A stretch of 64,000 nucleotides of DNA, taken from assembly GCA_035295745.1 (NCBI GenBank), contig DATGIL010000038.1:65600-129599 (forward strand), read 5' to 3'. The DNA is from JAIQFL01 sp035295745. GTDB lineage: Bacteria > Acidobacteriota > Terriglobia > Bryobacterales > Bryobacteraceae. The number at the start of each line of letters is the position of its first letter. Positions within the stretch are counted from its first letter, which is position 1. Made by a program: the position numbers and the translations under genes. The notes beneath the pieces are model-generated. The model saw nothing but the letters and a program-made list of their open reading frames with translations, was not told where the DNA came from and did not search any database. Positions 1 to 9,101 of this stretch are shown here, piece by piece.

Positions 1-1
1 T

Positions 2-2578
2 GCGCGCTCCTTCTTCAACCCTTCGGTGGGCCACCTTGCGTACAACTACGTCGGCGGCAACCTGGGCGGTCCGATCAAGAAGAACAAGTTGTTTCTGTTC
101 TCCGATTACCTGCGTGTCATGGATCACGAGGGCAACACCAATCTGGTGACGATTCCGCCAAATCCGTGGCGCACCGGCGATTTGAGCGCCGCCACGACTA
201 CTCCGATCTACGATCCCGCCTCCGGCAATCCGTTGGATGGCACCGGCCGCACGCCGTTCGCCGGCAACATTATTCCGGCGTCTCGAATTAACCCGATCTC
301 CACCAAGATTTTGGGCCTGCTTCCCGGCACGAATCAGAATTTTAACCTCGCCAGCCCAAGCAACAACTATTTCGCGGTCCTGCCGTATCAAAAGACCGCC
401 GACAGTTTTGACGTCAAGCTGGACTACAACATCACCGACAAGGATCGCTTGAGCGGGCGATTCAGCTATTCCCGTCCGGTGATTTTCCAGGCTCCGTTAT
501 TCCCAACAGCCGGCGGTCCTGGACCGGGCGGCGCGTTCATGGGCACCGGCACGCAGAAGACGTACGTGGCCGGCATCAACTACGACCGCATCGTCTCCCC
601 GACCCTGGTCACGGAACTACGTCTCGCGGTGTCGCACTATCACAACGAAGCGCAGCCGACCGACTACGGCTCGAATGATTCGACGACCCTGGGAATTCCG
701 GGAGTGAATATCAATCAGTTCACCAGCGGCATCGTCGGTATTCAGATCAACGATGGGTTCTCGAACCCGGTGGTCGGATACTCCGCTAGCCTCCCGTGGA
801 TCCGTGCCGAGGCGAACGTTGATGTCGTGAACACGTGGACGAAAACGAAAGGCAATCACACTTTCAAATGGGGCGTCGACCTCAAACGCATTCGCGACGA
901 CCTATTACAGGATCAGACCTACAGCCCGCGCGGCATCTACTATTTCGGCAACGAGCAGACCGCGCTTTGCACGCCGATCAGCGTGGGGTCGAATGGCCTG
1001 GCCAACAGTTGCAACTCGTCGAAGCTGGGCATCGCCAATGATATGGCGGCCTTTCTGCTGGACGTGCCGTACCAGCTCGGGCGCGACATCAACACCTACT
1101 TCCCGGCCTACCGCCAGTGGGAGTTCTTTGCATTCGGCGGCGACAAGTGGCAGGTCTCTCCGAAAATGACTTTGGATCTGGGCCTGCGCTGGGAGTTCTA
1201 TCCGCCAGCTACGCCGCAGTTCCCCGGCGGCTTCTCCAACTACGACCCGACCAATAATACGTTGGTGCAAGCAGGTATCGGCGGCAACCCCTCGAACCTG
1301 GGAATGAAGACCCGCTACAAATACTTTGCGCCACGCGTTGGTCTGGCCTACCGCCTGACCGATAAGACGGTCATCCGTGCGGGCTTCGGCATGAGCTATA
1401 CGCCGTTCCCCGACAACACTTACGCTTACAACTACCCGGTCCGCGCCAACAACTTCTATAGCAACGTGGGCGATGGATATGCGGTGACGCTGCTTCCCAC
1501 GGGCCAGCCGGCGACTTTCCAGCAGGGCTTCCCGCTGCCCGTTCCGGTGCCGGTACCTTCCAACGGCATCATTCCGGCCGGCGGAACGCTGCTGAGCCAA
1601 AGCTACGATGTGATCAACCTCAACTTCAAGAACCCCTACACCGAGAGTTGGAACATCGCGGTGCAACGCGCTCTTCCCGCACACTTCACATTGGACGTTG
1701 CCTATGTGGGCATACATGGGGTCGACACAGGAGCGACGTGGAACTTGAACGCTCCGACCAGCGTGCTTGGAGGCGGTACCGCCAGCGAGCCGCTGAACAT
1801 CCTATACGGCAAGACTTCTGGCGCAACGCTGCGTTGGGTCGGGTTCTCTTCCAGCTACAACGCATTGCAAGTGAAAGTGGATCGCCGCTTCAGCGACGTG
1901 AGCATCACCACCGCGTTCACCTGGGGCAAAGGCATGAACTTTCAGAGCGGCGACGACGGCGGTCTGACGTGGCAGATCGGCGTGCCCCGCAACTATGCCC
2001 GCACCGATTGGGACCGCACCTTGAGCTACGTGCAAAGCTATGTCTGGGCATTGCCGTTCGGCAAGGGTAAGAAGATGTTAAGTAGCGGTCCGGCGGCTTA
2101 CATTTTGGGCAACTGGCAGCTTTCCGGAACCTTGACGCTTCTCACGGGGACGCCAATGACTTTCGGCGCCAGCGGCAGCAGTTTGAACACGCCGGGCGAA
2201 TCTCAGACGGCCGACCAGGTTGCTGCGGTGCAGTTGCTTCACGGAATCAACGTGGGCAATCCCTGGTTCAGCCAGGCGAGCTTCTCGCAGCCGACCGGGG
2301 TTCGTTTCGGAACCACCGGACGCAACATCATCAGCGGTCCGGGGCTCTTCGCTCTGAATCTCTCTTTGGCCAAGACAATCAAGATTGGTGAGAGGATTTC
2401 GACAGAGTTGCGCGCCGAAACGTTCAATTTCACCAACACTCCGCAGTTCAGCAATCCCAGCACCAGCTTGACGAGTTCGACCTACGGTTACGTGACGGGC
2501 ACTCTGGGCAGCGGCACAGGAGTCAATGGCACGGGCGGCGGTCGCGCCCTGCAATTGGGAGTGAAGGTCAGTTTCTAA
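2..2578 (+). CDS. TonB-dependent receptor, Oar-like (5' end outside the window)
   Basis: Outer-membrane beta-barrel receptor that probably imports a large substrate (oligosaccharide, peptide or siderophore) using TonB energy. The reading frame is open from base 2, so the N-terminal signal, carboxypeptidase-like domain and most of the plug lie upstream. The visible part holds the end of the plug (YVGGNLGGPIKKNKLF) followed by a long barrel rich in alternating aromatic and polar segments. It ends in VKVSF, with the terminal Phe expected for BamA-dependent barrels. Oar-like receptors of about 1,000-1,200 residues are highly expanded in Acidobacteria. The substrate cannot be told from sequence. 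A strong terminator follows the stop codon. Confidence 0.9.
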   Translation, partial: ARSFFNPSVGHLAYNYVGGNLGGPIKKNKLFLFSDYLRVMDHEGNTNLVTIPPNPWRTGDLSAATTTPIYDPASGNPLDGTGRTPFAGNIIPASRINPISTKILGLLPGTNQNFNLASPSNNYFAVLPYQKTADSFDVKLDYNITDKDRLSGRFSYSRPVIFQAPLFPTAGGPGPGGAFMGTGTQKTYVAGINYDRIVSPTLVTELRLAVSHYHNEAQPTDYGSNDSTTLGIPGVNINQFTSGIVGIQINDGFSNPVVGYSASLPWIRAEANVDVVNTWTKTKGNHTFKWGVDLKRIRDDLLQDQTYSPRGIYYFGNEQTALCTPISVGSNGLANSCNSSKLGIANDMAAFLLDVPYQLGRDINTYFPAYRQWEFFAFGGDKWQVSPKMTLDLGLRWEFYPPATPQFPGGFSNYDPTNNTLVQAGIGGNPSNLGMKTRYKYFAPRVGLAYRLTDKTVIRAGFGMSYTPFPDNTYAYNYPVRANNFYSNVGDGYAVTLLPTGQPATFQQGFPLPVPVPVPSNGIIPAGGTLLSQSYDVINLNFKNPYTESWNIAVQRALPAHFTLDVAYVGIHGVDTGATWNLNAPTSVLGGGTASEPLNILYGKTSGATLRWVGFSSSYNALQVKVDRRFSDVSITTAFTWGKGMNFQSGDDGGLTWQIGVPRNYARTDWDRTLSYVQSYVWALPFGKGKKMLSSGPAAYILGNWQLSGTLTLLTGTPMTFGASGSSLNTPGESQTADQVAAVQLLHGINVGNPWFSQASFSQPTGVRFGTTGRNIISGPGLFALNLSLAKTIKIGERISTELRAETFNFTNTPQFSNPSTSLTSSTYGYVTGTLGSGTGVNGTGGGRALQLGVKVSF

Positions 2579-2605
2579 GTAAAATTCCAGCTTGTTGATT
2601 CTCCG

Positions 2606-2645
2606 GGGGAAGGCTTCTGGTTGCAGAGGCCTTCCCCATTTTTTT
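2606..2645 (+). terminator. Rho-independent terminator after the TonB receptor
   Basis: A perfect 9-bp stem (GGGGAAGGC at 2606-2614 with GCCTTCCCC at 2629-2637) encloses a 14-base loop that can form four more pairs. It is followed by a run of seven T (2639-2645). It lies 28 bases after the receptor stop codon. Confidence 0.9.
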
Positions 2646-2746
2646 CGGCGCTGGTGATCCGCTCTCCTGTAATCACCCTGAAACAATCGGAAATTCCTTG
2701 CCGTTCCTCCTGTTTCTGTCAGGCCGGACGGTAAGCTCTAAGTCAT

Positions 2747-3301
2747 ATGCTCATGGAAGAACTGTTCACGCGCGGCATCATGCGTATGGGACCATCGCGC
2801 ACCGACCCCAACAATCAGGTCGGTGTCTTCAACATGGAATTCGCTGCCACGCTGCCGGCATTGCGCCTCGCCGAGATGGAGAAGTTCCGCTGGATCGAAG
2901 GCGAATGGAATTCCGAAAACCACGTCCCCGCCACTCGTACCAATCCAGCCTACGTCGATAAAAATACCGGTCAGTACAAACTGTGCGAGAAGAGCGCATG
3001 GCTCTGTCTGGTGGACCGCACGGGCGCAGAACGCCGGCACATCACGTTTGATCCCTTCAGCCGCCAATGGATGTACGTGCTTCTCGAAGGCGCCTACGGC
3101 ATTATGCGGTCCCCCGGTTGGGTGGAGAATCGCATCGTATTCGAAGGCCTCGTTACCATGATCGGCGTGGAGTGTTATCTGCGCCAGACCTGGACCCGGA
3201 TCGACGACAACGAGTTTCGCTTCGTCAACGAAGAACGCCTCGCGGACGGCTCGTGGGCTTACGTCGACGAGTGGGTCTGCCGGCGAAAACAGAACTCCTG
3301 A
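2747..3301 (+). CDS. Hypothetical protein, possible lipocalin/DUF1579-like fold
   Basis: A 184-residue soluble protein with no signal peptide or membrane segment. The central part (about residues 44-175) has short beta-rich stretches such as FRWIEGEWNSEN, HITFDPFSRQWMYV and EYLR/WTRIDDNEFRFVNEE. These resemble small lipocalin-like domains that begin with an 'xGxW' type motif, but the match is weak. ATG codons at 2747 and 2753 are both possible starts and neither has a clear ribosome site. It converges with the methyltransferase gene, only 12 bases apart. Function unknown. Confidence 0.65.
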   Translation: MLMEELFTRGIMRMGPSRTDPNNQVGVFNMEFAATLPALRLAEMEKFRWIEGEWNSENHVPATRTNPAYVDKNTGQYKLCEKSAWLCLVDRTGAERRHITFDPFSRQWMYVLLEGAYGIMRSPGWVENRIVFEGLVTMIGVECYLRQTWTRIDDNEFRFVNEERLADGSWAYVDEWVCRRKQNS

Positions 3302-3313
3302 TCTTCGGCCTGA

Positions 3314-4366
3314 TCAGGACTTGCGCGCGATTAGAAGATCACGCGGCGCATCCAGCCGCATTAACCCTTCCATTCGAAATCCGGTGGCTTCGAGCAGTGA
3401 TCGATACTCGTGTTCGGTACGCTCCCGAGCGCCGGGCTCGCACAAGACCAGCATATGCAGTGACATCAGCACGCCGAAGGGAGTACCCGAGCGATTCTCG
3501 TCGAGTACGCTTTCCGTGATCAGCAAGGTACCGCCCGAAGGAAGCGCATCGTAGCAGTGCCTCAGGATTTGAAGACAATGCTCGTCGTTCCAGTCGTGCA
3601 GCACCCAGGCGAGGGAGATTACGTCGGCGCCCGACGGATACGGGCCCGCAAACAGGTCGGCGAATTGCGAAGTGTACCGGCCGGCGAGTCCCGCTGCCTG
3701 AATTGCTTCGTCAGCGACGGCGCAGACCGGCGGCAGATCCATGACGATTCCGCGCATGTGCGAGTGGCGCTTGCCGATCTCGATGATCAAGCCGCCGGCG
3801 CCGCCCGCCACGTCGAGCACGCATTGGTGGGGCGCGAAATCGAACTGCTCGGCCACCAGCTTGCCTTGCGGGATGCTGTACGCGCTCATCAGACCGCAGA
3901 AGCGCCGGAGCGCGGCCGAATCCTTGTACACATTGGCAAATGTATCCTGCGCGCTGGTTCCGAAGGTCTGCTGCCAGCGGGGGCTATTCTCCCGGACCGC
4001 ATCGTCCAGATGGGTCCAGATCGGCGCGAACAGACTTCCCCACATCGAAAGCGGTTCCATATCGACCACGGCTGCCTGCGTCACATAGCTGGAGAGGGGT
4101 GTATTGGAGAAGCGGCCTTCGGAAAGGTTCAGGAGTCCCATCTGATGCAGACCGGCCAAAAGGCGATGGCAGGCATCGGGGTGAACTCGCGCTTTGGGCG
4201 CCAGCTCTTCCGCGGTCGCGGGGCCGTCGGCGAGTTGGTGGAACAGTCCCAGATTGCAGGCCGTAAAGAAAATCTGCGATTCGCAATAACGGGTGACAAT
4301 GCCGTTGAAATAGTTGAGTGCGTCGAGCGCTGCCGGAGCGAGTTGAGCGGTAGGTGCGGAAGCCAA
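3314..4366 (-). CDS. SAM-dependent O-methyltransferase (Methyltransf_2 family)
   Basis: A 350-residue enzyme of the plant/polyketide-type O-methyltransferase family, which methylates small-molecule hydroxyl groups. An N-terminal winged-helix dimerisation domain (about residues 15-100, ACNLGLFHQL...GLLNLSEGRFSNT) precedes a Rossmann SAM domain with the glycine-rich motif VLDVAGGAGG near residues 183-192. The family signature LHDWND holds the likely catalytic base His257. The length is typical. No biosynthetic cluster surrounds it, so the substrate is unknown. It is alone on this strand, convergent with the upstream-coordinate hypothetical gene. Confidence 0.88.
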   Translation of the reverse strand: MASAPTAQLAPAALDALNYFNGIVTRYCESQIFFTACNLGLFHQLADGPATAEELAPKARVHPDACHRLLAGLHQMGLLNLSEGRFSNTPLSSYVTQAAVVDMEPLSMWGSLFAPIWTHLDDAVRENSPRWQQTFGTSAQDTFANVYKDSAALRRFCGLMSAYSIPQGKLVAEQFDFAPHQCVLDVAGGAGGLIIEIGKRHSHMRGIVMDLPPVCAVADEAIQAAGLAGRYTSQFADLFAGPYPSGADVISLAWVLHDWNDEHCLQILRHCYDALPSGGTLLITESVLDENRSGTPFGVLMSLHMLVLCEPGARERTEHEYRSLLEATGFRMEGLMRLDAPRDLLIARKS

Positions 4367-4426
4367 GGAATCCCTCCTGACAGTAATGCGGGAAATGGAG
4401 GGGAAGTGGCTAGCTACCCACGAATT

Positions 4427-5320
4427 TCAGTTCGCTGTCGGCGCCTTCCGCACGGAATCTACCACAACCACCTCCACCGGCGCCTTCTTCGACTCCAGCT
4501 TCAGTCCGATGCCCTGTACGGCAGAGAATAGCGAGTCACCTGAAGCGCCTTCGAGCGCCTGCAACGCTTGTGGGGGGAGCACGACGCCCGCCGCCAGGGC
4601 GGCGCGAATCTGCATGGCGCGAAAATCCTCCGCGGTGAAGGGCAACTCGAAGTCGTAGGTGCCCGTCAGGCCGGTCTGGTCCACAACGGGCCGATCGAGA
4701 AAACGGCCCAGCGTGTCCACAAACACTTGCATACTGAGCTTGGTCGCGGTGATTTTGTTATCGGAGAAGCTGAAGCTCGAACCGCGTCCGAACTGCAGAT
4801 TCGTTCCGCCGCGTCCTCCCACCACATTTACGTTGACAGCCCCGCGGCCTCCCGGAGTTTCCGCCGACTCCTCGTCCAGCGGCGATTCCTTCATCTTCGG
4901 CCCGCCCTTGCCCACAGTGAGAGCATAGACCGGCAGCTCTTTGGTATCGCGATGCGCCTTCATCTCGAAGCGATCGGCCAGCAACGCCTGCAACATGGCC
5001 GGCACCTGCGACCGGATAGCGCCTTCCGGCAATTTCGCGGAAATATCGAAACGGTCTCCTGACAGCCATTCCGGACCAATGATCTGATAGAACTTCACCT
5101 GATACGCCGCCACGATGTAGTCGCGCAAAGAAAGCGATGCGCAGTTGACCATCGCGCCATCGATGTGTACCCCAACATGGGCCATGGTCGCGCCGCTGAG
5201 CGGCTCCGCCGGCCGAATCGACGCCACTTCGAATTCCGCCTTTGGCGTGGTTGCCGCACTCTGGCCGAACGCCCCCACTACACCCGACAGGGCGAGAATA
5301 CTGACGAAAAACTGTCGCAT
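4427..5320 (-). CDS. TIGR03435 family protein (DUF3738), secreted
   Basis: A 297-residue exported protein of the acidobacterial TIGR03435/DUF3738 family, which is strongly expanded in Solibacter-like genomes and has no assigned function. The start at 5320 gives a classic signal peptide (MRQFFVSILALSGVVGAFGQ). A longer reading frame to 5404 would place 28 unlikely residues in front. Family hallmarks are FEVASIRPAEP after the signal, a central LLADRFEMKAHRDTKELPVY segment, and a C-terminal GLTGTYDFELPF followed by the GIGLKLESKKAPVEVVVVDS ending. It is divergent from the orphan permease, with a long hairpin repeat in the gap. Confidence 0.88.
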   Translation of the reverse strand: MRQFFVSILALSGVVGAFGQSAATTPKAEFEVASIRPAEPLSGATMAHVGVHIDGAMVNCASLSLRDYIVAAYQVKFYQIIGPEWLSGDRFDISAKLPEGAIRSQVPAMLQALLADRFEMKAHRDTKELPVYALTVGKGGPKMKESPLDEESAETPGGRGAVNVNVVGGRGGTNLQFGRGSSFSFSDNKITATKLSMQVFVDTLGRFLDRPVVDQTGLTGTYDFELPFTAEDFRAMQIRAALAAGVVLPPQALQALEGASGDSLFSAVQGIGLKLESKKAPVEVVVVDSVRKAPTAN

Positions 5321-5448
5321 ATTTAGATAAGACGAGGCGCCCGCCGCAAAAGATCCGTCAATCGTCGCAGGTGGAAACTCAGATTGGCCGTAAAGTCTCC
5401 ACAAAAAGGCAAAAGATCTGGGAGGCCAAGATCTCGATCTGGGAAAGA

Positions 5449-5513
5449 TCTGGGGACAGGCTACTTAACTCCCGAATTGGGGGAATTAGGGAGTTACGTA
5501 GCCTGTCCCCAGA
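5449..5513. repeat. Long palindromic hairpin element, copy 1
   Basis: A 65-bp inverted repeat. The left arm TCTGGGGACAGGCTACTTAA continues to CTCCC, and the right arm is its reverse complement with a single mismatch (25 paired positions, 15-base loop). The flank after the right arm (TTGGCGCCGGATTTGTAG) resembles the flank of a second copy at 41651-41725. This is typical of REP-like elements moved by IS200-type (RAYT) transposases, though none is encoded here. It lies between divergent genes, 98 bases before the permease start. Confidence 0.85.
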
Positions 5514-5610
5514 TTGGCGCCGGATTTGTAGGAGAATGCCGCGGGCGAGGATTTCTCCCGTAACCTCGCGGAACCAGGGCGGTATTGACTCTAACAGGAC
5601 GTCTTCAGCC

Positions 5611-8133
5611 ATGCTCGACCACATCACCCGGGATCTGCGCTTTGCGATTCGCCAACTGGTTAAAAGCAAAGGATTCACTCTCACCGCAATCATGACGCTT
5701 GCCCTCGGCATCGGGGCCAATACCGCAATCTTCACGCTAGTCCACGCGGTGATGCTGCGATCGCTGCCCGTAGCGGACCCGGGGCGCCTCTTCCGCCTCG
5801 GCGATGGCGACAACTGCTGCGTCAACGGCGGTCGCCAAAGCCATTTTTCGATATACTCCTATCCCCTTTATCTGTCCCTGCGCGACCAGGCGCAGGAGTT
5901 CGAGCAGACGGCAGCGTTTCAGGCTGGTCTCTCGCGAGTCGGCGTCCGTCGCCAGGGCAGCGCTTCGGAGCCTTTCACCATCCAGTACGTTTCGGGTAAC
6001 TACTACTCCATGTTCGGACTGCGCCCGTTCGCAGGCCGTTTCCTCGGCGTTGAGGACGACCGGCCCGGCGCGCCTCCGGTCGCCGTCATGAGCTACCGAG
6101 CCTGGGAGCAGCACTACGGAGCCGACCCGTCTATCGTCGGATCTGTTTTTGTGGTGGATGGCGCTACGTTCACCATCGCAGGCATCGCACCGCCGGGATT
6201 CTTCGGCGACACCCTGCGCCCGAACCCGCCCGACTTCTGGCTTCCCCTCGCGACAGAGCCTTACGTGCGCCAGCGGAACTCCCTGCTCGCCCGCGCTGAC
6301 CAGCACTGGCTCTACATCATCGGACGCCTCAAGCCGGGTGCCTCTACTGCAGCCCTGGAGTCGCGTGTGAATGCCGCCTTGCAGCAATGGTTCCTGACCA
6401 ACGATCCGCCGAGGAACGGTGCCGACCGCCGAGAACTGGAACACCAGCACATCACCGTTACGGAAGCCGGCGGTGGCGTGGCGGTCATGAAGCTAAACTA
6501 TGAGCAGGACCTCCGCCTGCTGCTCGCCGTAACGGGACTCGTCCTGTTGATCGCCTGCGCCAACCTGGCCAATCTGCAATTGGCCCGCGGCACCGCGCAA
6601 GCGGCCCAGATGTCCATCCGGGTAGCTCTCGGCGCGCAACGTTCCCGCCTGGTGCGCCAGACTCTCACTGAAAGCCTCGTGCTCGCGGTCCTGGGAGGAG
6701 CGTTCGGACTGCTGGTGGCGACCGGGCTCGCCGAATTTCTGATTGGCCTCGCCTTCTCCACCGCACGATACATTCCCATTGCTGCGGCGCCCTCTCTGCC
6801 AGTGCTGGCATTCACATTCGTGCTCTCGCTCGGCACCGGCGTAACCTTCGGAATTGCGCCTGCGTGGTCGGCCTCGCGATCTGATCCCGCTGGTGCTCTA
6901 CGCGCCGCCGGACGATCCGCCGCGAACCGCTCCACACTGCCCCAGCGCTCGCTCGTCGTGCTGCAAGCCGCAGTCTCTCTGGTGCTGCTGGTGGGCGCGG
7001 GACTCATGGTGAAGACCCTCGGCAATTTGAAGAATCAGAAATTCGCCTATCAATCCGATGGCCGCATCGTGGTCAATGTGAATGCCGGCCTCAGCAGCTA
7101 CTCCCCTGAGAAGATCGCCGCGGTGTATCGCGATATCGAATCCCGCCTGCGACAGATTGGCGGAGTCCGAAACGTAGCTCTCTCTCTGTACGGCCCGATG
7201 GAGGGTAATAACTGGCAGTCGGGCGTGACGCTCGAAGATCATCCCGACCACATGATCTCCCCCTCGTGGGATCGGGTTAGCCCGTCCTTTTTCGAGACCA
7301 TCGGAGCGCGCGTACTCCGCGGCCGCATGTTCGACGAGCGCGACACGCCCGACTCCACGCACGTCGCCGTCGTGAACCAGTCCTTCGTCGACAAGTTCAT
7401 TCCCAACGAGAATCCTATCGGGAAAAGATTCGGCATGGGCGGTGTCGAGCACCGCGCCGACTATCAGATTGTGGGAGTGGTGGACAATGTCCACTTCCGC
7501 AATCCGCGTCTCCCCGTGCCCCCCATGTTCTTTGTGCCCATGCTGCAGATGTGGAAGAGCGAGTGGGCTGACACCGGCAAGGCGCGCTCGAATATGATCG
7601 GCAATATCGAAATGCACGTCGCCGGAAGCCCCGCGGACCTTGCCGCACAGGTGCAACGTACACTCTCGCAAATCGACCCGAATCTCACTGTGGCGAATCT
7701 GACCACCATCGACGAGCAATTGGGGAATCTGTTAGGTCACGAGCGGCTGCTGGCGCGCCTCACCACTCTTTTCGGATTGCTGGCGCTATTGCTCGCCGCC
7801 GTGGGCCTGTATGGCATCACCGCCTACTCTGTGGCACGCCGCACCAGCGAGATCGGCATCCGCACCGCGCTGGGCGCCCGCCGCAGCCAGGTGATCGCGA
7901 TGATCGTCGGCGGAGCGCTGCGGCAGATCGCAGTAGGCCTTTTGATTGGCATTCCCGCGGCCCTCGCGACCGGGCGCTTCCTAGCGAGCCAACTCTTCGG
8001 CGTCACCAGCAGCGATCCACTGATCTTCCTCGGCGCCGCACTGCTGCTGGTCATGGCAGCAAGTGTGGCCGGGTTCGCACCCGCCCTCCGCGCCAGCAGC
8101 ATCAACCCGGTTGACGCGCTGCGCACCGAGTGA
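5611..8133 (+). CDS. Acidobacterial orphan FtsX/MacB-type ABC permease (ADOP family)
   Basis: An 840-residue inner-membrane protein of the 'acidobacterial duplicated orphan permease' type. It has two FtsX/MacB-like halves in one chain and no ATPase gene beside it. The N-terminus (DLRFAIRQLVKSKGFTLTA followed by GIGANTAIFTLVHAVMLRSLP) is the family signature. Periplasmic MacB_PCD-like domains follow each first helix, and helix clusters lie at about residues 280-450 and 720-835. The second half repeats the EIGIRTALGARR motif, which is the coupling-helix region normally contacted by an ATPase. ATG 5611 is chosen because the upstream in-frame sequence is the intergenic hairpin. Substrate and partner ATPase are unknown. 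Confidence 0.9.
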   Translation: MLDHITRDLRFAIRQLVKSKGFTLTAIMTLALGIGANTAIFTLVHAVMLRSLPVADPGRLFRLGDGDNCCVNGGRQSHFSIYSYPLYLSLRDQAQEFEQTAAFQAGLSRVGVRRQGSASEPFTIQYVSGNYYSMFGLRPFAGRFLGVEDDRPGAPPVAVMSYRAWEQHYGADPSIVGSVFVVDGATFTIAGIAPPGFFGDTLRPNPPDFWLPLATEPYVRQRNSLLARADQHWLYIIGRLKPGASTAALESRVNAALQQWFLTNDPPRNGADRRELEHQHITVTEAGGGVAVMKLNYEQDLRLLLAVTGLVLLIACANLANLQLARGTAQAAQMSIRVALGAQRSRLVRQTLTESLVLAVLGGAFGLLVATGLAEFLIGLAFSTARYIPIAAAPSLPVLAFTFVLSLGTGVTFGIAPAWSASRSDPAGALRAAGRSAANRSTLPQRSLVVLQAAVSLVLLVGAGLMVKTLGNLKNQKFAYQSDGRIVVNVNAGLSSYSPEKIAAVYRDIESRLRQIGGVRNVALSLYGPMEGNNWQSGVTLEDHPDHMISPSWDRVSPSFFETIGARVLRGRMFDERDTPDSTHVAVVNQSFVDKFIPNENPIGKRFGMGGVEHRADYQIVGVVDNVHFRNPRLPVPPMFFVPMLQMWKSEWADTGKARSNMIGNIEMHVAGSPADLAAQVQRTLSQIDPNLTVANLTTIDEQLGNLLGHERLLARLTTLFGLLALLLAAVGLYGITAYSVARRTSEIGIRTALGARRSQVIAMIVGGALRQIAVGLLIGIPAALATGRFLASQLFGVTSSDPLIFLGAALLLVMAASVAGFAPALRASSINPVDALRTE

Positions 8134-8208
8134 GCCCGCGTACAAACCGGCCGCCAGATTTAACCAGGCTTAACCTATGGTTCCGCACATGTCGGGTATG
8201 ATGGCGTT

Positions 8209-9096
8209 ATGCGCGCGACTCTATTGTTGAGCCTGCTCGCCGCGTCTTCCGGATTTTCTCAGTCGCTTCAGGACGCCCTGCACTCGCGGATTGGAGCTGT
8301 TCAAGGTACGGTCGCAATCTACGCCAAGAACCTGGATACCGGAGCGACGGTGGGAATCCATGAATCCGATCCGGTCCGCACCGCCAGTACCATCAAGGTT
8401 CCGATCATGGCTGCCGTCTATGACGCGGTGTCGTGCGGACATGCGAAGTGGAGCGATATGCTGACGTTGACCGCAGCCCAACGCGTCTCCGGATCCGCGA
8501 TTCTAGCCGGTGAAATCTCCGATGGCATGAAGTTCCCGCTTCGCAATCTGTTGAACCTGATGATCACGCTGAGCGACAACACAGCCACCAATATGATCCT
8601 GCAGCGATTCAGCACGGACGACGTGAACGCCTACCTCGACAAGATCGGCATCCCCACCACCCGCGCATTGCGCAACGTTCGCGGCGACGGCCCCGACCTG
8701 CCATCGACCGCCGGCTTTTCCGCCGCCGGCAAGCTCACGCAGAATCAGAAGTATGGACTGGGAGTTTCCACCGCCAAGGATATGGTGGCAATCCTGGAGC
8801 GCATTGAGCGCGGGGAACTGGTCAACGCAGCGGCATCGAAGGAGATGATCGCGGTGATGAAGCGATGCCAGGATGGATCCGGCATTCGACGCCGCATGGG
8901 CGATCTTCCGGTGGCGAACAAAACCGGGGTGCTCGACGCCCTGCGCTCCGATGTCGGCATCGTATATTCGAAGAACGGTCGCATCGCCATGGCCATTACC
9001 GTCGACGACATGCCCAAGATCGACTACTCGCCGACCAATCCCGGCTCTCTGCTGATCGCGGACTCGGCAAAAATGTTAGTCGACCGCTTGCGGTAG
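8209..9096 (+). CDS. Class A beta-lactamase-fold serine hydrolase, omega-loop Glu absent
   Basis: A 295-residue exported protein (signal peptide to about residue 18, MRATLLLSLLAASSGFSQS). It has the serine beta-lactamase/transpeptidase motifs: STIK (Ser60-Lys63), SDN (122-124) and KTG (238-240). In true class A enzymes the deacylating Glu166 sits in an ExxLN loop between SDN and KTG. Here the matching stretch (RGDGPDLPS, residues 158-166) has none, and there is no Glu at all between residues 103 and 196. The protein may therefore be acylated by beta-lactams or peptides without fast turnover, or act as a DD-peptidase or esterase. Likely periplasmic. Resistance should not be assumed. Confidence 0.82.
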   Translation: MRATLLLSLLAASSGFSQSLQDALHSRIGAVQGTVAIYAKNLDTGATVGIHESDPVRTASTIKVPIMAAVYDAVSCGHAKWSDMLTLTAAQRVSGSAILAGEISDGMKFPLRNLLNLMITLSDNTATNMILQRFSTDDVNAYLDKIGIPTTRALRNVRGDGPDLPSTAGFSAAGKLTQNQKYGLGVSTAKDMVAILERIERGELVNAAASKEMIAVMKRCQDGSGIRRRMGDLPVANKTGVLDALRSDVGIVYSKNGRIAMAITVDDMPKIDYSPTNPGSLLIADSAKMLVDRLR

Positions 9097-9101
9097 GGCC
9101 C

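Noticed and set aside
905..1717. 270-codon minus-strand frame
   Set aside because: Antisense to the TonB receptor barrel; no recognisable motif, and a GC-rich shadow pattern.
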